DNA of 64,000 nucleotides from contig JAGFBZ010000936.1 of NCBI GenBank assembly GCA_018398805.1, positions 930,001 to 994,000 on the forward strand, given 5' to 3'. The translations under genes and the position numbers were made by a program. Each line of letters starts with the position of its first letter. Position 1 is the first letter of the stretch. The notes beneath the pieces are model-generated. The model was given only the letters and a program-made list of their open reading frames with translations. It ran no database searches and was not told the origin of the DNA. Of this stretch, positions 52,301 to 61,300 are shown one piece after another. The DNA comes from Hirundichthys speculiger. Its lineage: Eukaryota > Chordata > Actinopteri > Beloniformes > Exocoetidae.

Positions 52301-55300
52301 TGATGACCTCGTGCTTAGCTTTGAAGAAGATAATTAACATGAGACACAGAGGCAGGAAGGGAAAACAAAATTACCATTTCAATAACATGAAACTGATTCC
52401 CCAAATTCTCTTTTTTTTCTGTTAGCTATTGGAAAACGTGACTATGTGCAGTTTCTGCACATTTATATGTCCACCTACCTCTATATATATTTTTTAATGT
52501 CCACGAGCTTTCATGTTTTATCTACTTTAGCAGCACCCTCAATTGTGGATTCATAATAGAAACATGTGAGATTTGCTTTTAGATGGCTTTTAAGGTGGTA
52601 CCAGCAAAGTCATTACTCTGTGATTACAGACTTGTAATTGTTCCACCGAAGTCTCTCTCCAGAACCATCTCCAGTTCTCAGCCCACGGGCGTGAGAGGTG
52701 GGTGAGCATTTGAGTGGCGGCTGATAAATGATGTCATTAGCATCTTCTTAGGTAAATGAAGCAGCCACAGCAGTACAATGGTGTGCGAAAAGGTGCCGCT
52801 AATTTGTTATGGCCGATGTGTTGTGAATGATGGATTGTCGGTAACTCTGAGAGACAGTACTGTCCTGTTTGAGGTGAGGCTGAAAGGCAGAAGGAAGCGA
52901 CAGACAAGTCAGTAGTCACCTCTACATTACACGTGCTTGAAGGCTAACGGGACAATTTCTTTTGCTGACACTTACTCTGGTTTCTGAACATCTTTATTGG
53001 AAAGAGCTTCAAAGAAGGATGATGGCTCCCTAATATCTAGAACAGATAAGGAGAAATGACAGGGAATAAGGAGGAGCCCCAGAAATAAAGCTTATAAGGA
53101 CAGAAATGATCCATTTTTTGATCAGCAGGTCCAGCTACACAGGAAGAAGAACGCAAGATGAACACTGCACTTTGAACATCAGTTATGGCCAAAATGATGC
53201 TGTACACGAACTTCATGAATTTATCATGAGCAAGGTCCGCCAGAAAACTTCCTTTTAGCACTGATGTCATCTTAACTTTGTCAAGGTGTTCGCAAGTACT
53301 AGAGGACGAGGATAAGACAAAAATCTCAAAAAAAAAGCACCACATGCTCATATTAGGTGTGATGAATATTCACAGTGTTAATTAGCATGAGAGCAGCCAC
53401 ATGGGCTTATACAGCGTTGTTTTCCTGCTGGAGATGTGACTGCAAGCAACGCGTATTAATGAGCATTATTTAATGTTGAAGCATTAGAGCTGCATGGCAG
53501 GTAGTTTCTAGGTTAGGTTACAAACAAGCTGCAAGTGACAATGAGTCACACCGAAAAATATACACACAGGCGTTTTCACCCCTTGAAAACAGTCTTACAG
53601 AGAATGATGGTCATCAATTAGATTTGCCGCAAATTCTTATATTCCAAGCGTGGTTGCTACCTACAAAAAATGCACTGCTGTCCTTTTACTTTTGGTCTAT
53701 GGATGATGGCTATACGTTTCTGCCATGTTGTGTTAAAGCAGGACCCCAAAATTAGTGTTGAAATGGTTCTGATGATAAAATGATAACTGACCTGAACTGT
53801 ACTGGCTTAAACATAAAGGGACATTTGAAAGTGCACACAGTGTTCCCAGCTGCTGACGTCCTCTTCTTGTTCTAGTTAACATCCCTCGTGCAGAGCATGT
53901 CTACTGTATAGCTTTGTTTTTCTTTTTGCAAGGATGCCTGTACTAAAGAGCCATTGATTATATCATTCTATTTGCATCATTATGATAGTGTTATTAAAAG
54001 GTTAATACTGAGGACACGGAGGCTGCAGCTCAGACGGCAGCTTCTTTTTAAAACAGCTCATCTCACTTTTTGTCTGCTCTGTCAAAAGGGCTTTTACGTG
54101 AGTGTGTGTGTGTGTGTGTTTAATTTTTTTTTAAGGCACCACTATTTTGTGAACATTTCAGTGCCAGATTTAGATCACACTAGAGAGGAATGGATGTGTA
54201 AATAATTATACACTAAAGGTGTTGTTCCTCTTTCTGCAATTTTATTTATTTATTTGGGTTGTGCCTGTGTGTGGTGTGTGCGTGTGTGTGGTGGAAGCAG
54301 CAGATCATATCAGACCTGGAACAAGAGATGGGATTATTCTTTTTTCTGGCCCCGTCACTCTTCTGCTTCAACATAAAGTTCATATCTCAATTTATGCATT
54401 TTTAACATCGAGAGTTCTTCTCATTCAAGAAGATTATCCTCAGCTGCATGTGTTATCCTAATCCCTCTGGTCATTTTGGTACTGGATTTTATTTTACTCT
54501 CCCTGTTTCATTTTCATTTTTTTTAAATGTTCTCACCCTTGGCTCAGTCTGAATGGAGAGAATCAGGAGGTTAGCAGGCTGATGAGTAATCACCCAGCGC
54601 TAAAACCAAACAGTAGCAAAATCCCCCTGTTGGGGATTCTGGCTGAGCTTTAGCCTCGTTGCTAAGGTTGAAAAGCCCAGATGAAACAGAATAGCACAGC
54701 ACCAGAGAGCATAGGCATTATAAAGAAACTCTTGACCCTTTACCATGCACAGAGAGTACATATGAACACACCAAACATCTTCCCAAACTCATGTTGTCTC
54801 TCAATATGGTCACAAATAACATATTAACACATATAACCTACTTATGAGGAAGCCGTTGCAGAGACGCATGCATATCCTAGAGCATTTGCTCAAGCAGAGA
54901 CAATCAAAAATGCAATGGCGTAAAATGCAAGAAATCAAAATGGAAAAGAGTTCATGTCGAATTAGCTTTAGCGCGTCTAGCTTCAAACAAAGATGACCCT
55001 TCGTCAGGACTGCTCGTCACATCTGTCATCACATCATCTGCAGAAAATGGAACAGCTCTGCTTGGTCAGAAAGATGGTTCAATGTTTATTTTTATGGCCA
55101 TGTATTACATTAAGTTTGATGCTAGGATTTATTCCCCCCCCCCCCCCCCCCCCCCCCCCCAATCTCTTACAGTTGCTGTTTTGAGTGGAAATCATTGTCA
55201 AAGGTCATTTTCTAAACAATAAATGTAATTTCTGCGTCAAGTGCCCTTTGTTTGCCGGTTAAATGGCTTCACAAAAAAAAATGTCTCTTGGTTATATTAA

Positions 55301-58300
55301 TGCTCAAATTTTAATTGTGCAGTCTGTAAATCAAAGTAGAAAGCTAAATAGAAGCCTCTGCTGCTGAATATTTCATCTGAGAAATCATTCTCTGGAGATT
55401 TAAGTGTATGCACAGAAGGATGAAAAGGCTTTTATCATTTAGGAGGGGGTAAAGTCTAGCTTCAATAACTGTTAACTGTTATCCAGAGACAACTACTAAT
55501 CCATCTAGTCTCTTTATAAAGTTGCAGGAAAAGAAACTTGCTTCCATTGCTCATCTTCATGAGTAAATGGTCACCGGTTTAGGAATTCAATTCAAATTCA
55601 ATCAGTTTTCCACTACAAAGCAAAAGGACTCTGTACACTGACGTATTGGTTTATTTATGGCAAATATTTGCGTCACCATAATATTCAACAATGATACTGC
55701 ATTTCTTTCTAATATCGTGCAGCAAGTGTTACTGGGATACTGGGACTGGACAGCCTCCAGTTCAAAAGAATAAAAATTGCACCCCTGGTTCTTTTGTGAA
55801 AGTCTCACCCAGCTCTCCTCTGTTGCCCAGGTAATGCAGGTGGTGAGGGAGCAGATCATGCGAGCGCTCACTCTCAAGCCTAATTCTCTGGACCAGTTCA
55901 AAAGTCGCCTGCAGAACCTGAGCTACACAGAGATCCTGAAGATACGTCAGTCCGAGAGGATGAACCAGGAAGACTTCCAGTCACGCCCCATCATGTGAGT
56001 GATGGAATGTTGCCACGGCTTTAAATCCAAAGATTGCAATTGCGAACTTTAGTCAAAGGGTCATGTTTATCTGGCATATCCTTCCAATATGGAAGTCAAA
56101 ATGGCAACCAAAACCCAAACTTGATATGAAACATAAATCTTGAAACAATAAAAAGTCAAATATTCTGGATGGATTTAAAGAATTTCCTTCGTGACGTTGA
56201 TATCGTCATTCACAGCTGCTCATTTTCTGAAAACATCTTTTGCTCTAATGACTGCATACACGAATTTACATCTTCAAGAGCTATGGTGCTTAATAAACCT
56301 GTAATTGCTTCTTTTTTTTCTCTTTTGCATTTGTCATCCTAATGCCAGCCAGTGCCTGAAGCAGGCTGCGTCTTCTTTCCTTTTGTGATTAATTTATGCA
56401 TTACATTCAATTTGTCAGCGAATGGCGAATTCCCAGTGAATACTCCATTAACGACCCTCCAGCTCATTACGCACGAAGATCAGGTCCTGTAACAGAGAAC
56501 ACTGTTTTGTCCTGCCTGGATTTTATCGAGTAGGTAGGACTATTGAGAAGCCCTTTCCTTTCAACAGTAATCAATGCTGAGCTCAGAGCTCATTGAATCA
56601 GTGCTGGAAGGAAAGAGAGCAAACTTGGACACAGCTGATCCTGGTGGAGGAAAATGTGATAAAAGCAAATGAGGTTGTGAGATGAGATACCCTAAAAGGA
56701 TAAGGTAATTAAATAGTTGTGATCAACACATTAAAACATTCAAACTTGTTTTGCAAACACAGGTAGTTATCCGTGGTATCTGATTCCATTAGTTGTGTCT
56801 TGTACGATGGTCAGCATAAGAGGACGGCTGAAGGCTCACAGCCAGTATCAGGCGATCAATTTAAAGATAATTGGAACTGAAAAATCCTGAACATCACAGG
56901 CTGATGAGGCTCGCCGACAGAGTGAAACTATCAGAGATTAGTGCATGTGAGCCCACAGATTTAGAGGAACTCCTGTATTCATGACCCCCATTTTTACCTA
57001 TCGGTTATTGCAGATAAACGTGTGAGCTGTAGATCAGATGATTCTTAGCTAAAAAGTGATTTTGTCATTTTGACTCTCCTTTGCGTTATTCAGACATTTC
57101 AAAGTTCTTATTTACAGAATGTTGCCTTCTCAGAAAGACAGGATTGACCCCATATAAATACTTTATGCTGTAAATGAACTCACAACACCTGATTATACGC
57201 TTACAAGAAAAGATATTACACAAACCGCATTTTAATGCAGCCCTCATCATTTATTGAATTTATTACGGTTTTCCTTTTCTCACTTGTCTTTGGTGATATT
57301 TTTGTTCTTTGATATAGGGATTTTACATTCTAACGAGAGTTTTGCCTCGATTATTTCATCATCGCTATACCGAGCTCAGTGCTGTCTTCAGAGAGGTCAG
57401 CCATTACAGGTCTTCAAGAGCCTGTGATTTTTTTTTTTTGCATTTGACTGAGACAAGCGATTTGAATTTAATCTAAAGCTACTTCCAGAGAAAATCAGAC
57501 ATCCATTCATTTTCTGTACACCCTTCATTCCTGTTTAGGGTCACAGGGGTCTGCTGGAGCCTATCCCAGCCACAGCGAGCCGTGTCTTTCCAACTAACTG
57601 TTGCTTTGAAGATGTCAGAGTGAATGACTGACCTCGGATCAGTGTAATTACTGGAATTATCTTAGAGGCAAATGCATCACCAGGGAGAGCAAGGGGGGGG
57701 GGGACACTTGAAGCAAGAAGAGAGCTAATGAGCCTAAGTGGGCAAAGAAGAGAAAAGACAATGGACTTGATAAATACAAGAAGAAAAAAATTTAAATTTG
57801 AGGTGAAAGAAATAACTATACTATGGATAAGCAGTACTGCACAGGCAGATAATATAAATAATTTTTTTTGACTAGAGTTGAGTGCATTTACATCATATGT
57901 ATTCAAAGGGACATGAATAAATAGTAGCAATGTTTTTTTTTTGTTGTTGTTATTCTGCAGGGAGCTGAGGGAAAAGATCCAGCCAGAGATCATGGAGCTG
58001 ATCAAACAGCAGAGGCTCAACAGGTTGTGTGAGGGAACTTGCTTCAGGAAAATCAGCAGTCGCAGAAGGCAAGGTGAGATGTGAAGTATTCACACAGCAT
58101 ACAAACCCAACTTTATTTTTCTCCACAGTTCCTTTTACTCCATCCACAACAGTTCCTATTCTGTTTTTTGCCTCGTCTCCCCTCGTTTGTTCTTTGTCAT
58201 CATCACCTTATTCTGTTTTCTTTATGAAAATCCTATTGGGCATATTTCATCAGCAGGAATCTTTGAAGCTCCAGATGACTGTGAATCCGCTGTCATGATC

Positions 58301-61300
58301 TCACATAAGTCCTCTGGCTCCCTGAGCCTTTGAAGCAAAGACGTGTTGTAATGCAGAAAATAGTCTTTCCCTTTATCCTGTCTATATAGAGACGATCATG
58401 TTTTATTTACATATATACATAAATATATATATTGGTGCACAGTGGCAATACACATCACAAACAATAACACATGGGATATTGCCCTGTATCATTGTTTGTT
58501 CATGGAAAACTAATTTAAACAATTTGAGTCAATCATTGTACAGAGAGAAAGGATGATTCACAAAGTGGAAAACTTTCAAGGTGTTCTGATCTTCCCAGGA
58601 GAGGAAGTCCCAGCTGGTTCAGTAGTAGTGCAGACTTCTGGAACATTTTCTTTTGCAAAGACAGGACCAAAAGTGGAGATGTCTGGCAACAGTATGCACC
58701 ACAGGCATCTTATTACCAGCTATCAAGCACTGTGGCACTTTCATATGTGGTCCTAAATCAGATACTTATTTAATGTTTTTCAAGGCAACTCCAGTTCTTC
58801 AACTTTGTTCTGCAACAAATAAACATTTACATTTTGCTGTCCTTTTCCTCAATCTTCTGATTATATTTTATGAATTTGTCAGCTTCCACTTCATAAAAAC
58901 TGTTGCTGCGATAGTTTTGTACACCCGACGTGCTGTGTTTGAAGTGACTCATAGGGATGAAGTGACGTCAAACACAGCACGCCGGGTGTACAAAACTATC
59001 GCAGCAACAGTGTTGTACACCCGACGTGCTGTGTTTGCTGTGTTTGACGTCACTTCATCCCTGTGAGTCACTTCAAAACAGTAGCCATTTCACACCGGAG
59101 TCTGACATGGGTCACATTCAAAATACTAACATGACCAACCAACCACACAAATAAAAACTAAGATCTTGGCAAAAAAGAAAAAACAGAATTGAGCATTAAG
59201 CCTGCGTTAACCATGAACTCTGTTGATCAGTGTTCTAGAGGTACTGTGAGGGCATCTGTCTGACGACTAAAACGTATTCAGAATTACGTCATGCAACAGG
59301 ACGGTGATTAGAAAAGACATAAGAGACAAGCAGGCCGCTTTAACTGCAGGCTTAAGGTGAAGAAGAAATGGCAAAGCGTAGTATTCCCTCCTAAAACATA
59401 ACACAAGACAGATGTCTTTGCTGGAAATATCTTGTTCACACACTTCAGGCGCCCTCTTTTTTCACTTAATTTGTTTAAAACATCAGTGGTGTTCCTTCTC
59501 TGTGACTCAGTGGAGGGAAGAGGGGGAAGAATAGAAATTTTAAATCCAGCCAGCTTAGATGTGAGTGCATTCGAGTCACGTCGCCTAATGTTGTATTTCA
59601 CACTTGCGTGGAAAAGGGAAAGAGAGGACGAGACCTCGCAGTATTGAGCCGGCCTGATATACTGGCTCTGCAGTCACAGAGAATTGAATCTGCTCTGGAC
59701 CCGATCCTTTCAGTCTTCTCTTTTGAACTCCCCATGACCCTTCTAAGTCAAGTTTGTGAATGCCTACTCATAAATGTGTGATTTAAAAAAAAAAAAAAAA
59801 AAAAGTGGGAAATAAAAAAAAAACGAAAGAGTGGGTTTTTTCAGTGAGTCAAATCAGTGCGACTAAAACTGGATGTTTGGTCTGTTTTGTTTTACTTCTT
59901 CCCTCAATTTATTTTGGCATTTTACGTCCTTATCGTGATTTGTTTTGGCAGCAGTCATCCAGCTGTTCTCAGAGCATAATGAGAGCAATAGTAAAAACAT
60001 GAAAGCATAAAAGCAGCTTTTAAAGAAAAAAAATTAACAAAAAAAAAAAGAAATAACAGCTTCAGTTGTTAGGTTTTATATGTTGAAAGCAGCAGCCAGA
60101 TTTAGTATCTGTCTTGACTGGTTGTGGTGAGCTGATTAATACTTGTTCTTGTGGTGCAACATCCTGGGATTGGACTCTTATTATCATATCATGGTCATTA
60201 CTTCAGATCATAGAGCCTTTTTTTTTTTTTTTTCCCACTAAAGATCCATGCACACACCCAGCCACATGCATATTTTTATGACGAGATTAAAATATGAGCC
60301 AGAGCAACAGACAGTAGATACAGCAATTCATGTGCACCTTTAATCCACCTGGATTAAATGTAGCTCCGTAGCCAGAAAGGTTGCACACTTTATCTCCTTT
60401 ATTGCAGATCACAACTACATCTTTCCACTGAAATCCCAAGTCAGGTTCAAGCTGCACAAGTTCTAAATCAATTCCTAAAATTAAAACTATTATTTCACTG
60501 TAACGGTAACCAGGTAATGATAATTCATGCTGTGTAGTGCAGACCATCTTTGCCTGAAAGGCTCTCATTTTTAATATGATTTGCTTAGTTTCCTGCTCCT
60601 GCTGCCTCTGTGATCAGTCTCCCTCAGATCCCTCTTCCTCACTATCTGTGCATATCTATCCTTCATCTGCTTTCTGAGCATGTGTTCTCATAGTATGTGC
60701 ATCCATTAAAGTGCGAGTAGCACATTATCATGACGACATTAAACAGACTTATGAATCAGTGGAGAATTAGACAGCGACTGGTTCAATATACTCTTGATGT
60801 TCAGCCATTGAGATGCTAAACCAAAACAGGATATATGCAAGTAGGCGTCCAGCCCTCCCGCTTATTTTCTAATATTTTTTCTATTCTTTACATCCATACA
60901 AAGCGCCAAATACAGCTTTGTGACCCACGCTGTCTCTGCCTCAACAACAGTGTTTGTAGTAAGGTTCATGAAAAGGTTAAACAGTATTTAAGTGCATGTG
61001 CTCTCTTTCTGCATCTATGCATTTTAAGCACCATGTTTTCAACATTAAAGAGTTGCAATTGTGCCACATTAAACTTTCATACTGTATCCTGCGTCCTGCA
61101 GGCAGAGGAAGCATGTTGGCCTTCGCTAAAGATCTGGTGCATTTTAGATTTTACAATTGTCAGGTTCCTTCGAGCATTTATGGCTCCCTTTCCTCTTTCA
61201 AATGAGAGTTTAAAAAAATATCTTCCTGTGTTCTTGATATGAATATGCATACTGTTGACTGACTGTTATAATAATGAAATAATGACGACCAAATGTTTGT

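Noticed and set aside
53037..53351. 104-codon minus-strand open frame
   Set aside because: No recognisable motif and no supporting splice or repeat context. An AT-rich intron can give such lengths by chance.
57541..58020. 159-codon minus-strand open frame
   Set aside because: It overlaps a fish repeat and the real elmo1 exon 57961-58073 antisense, with leucine/serine-rich shadow composition.
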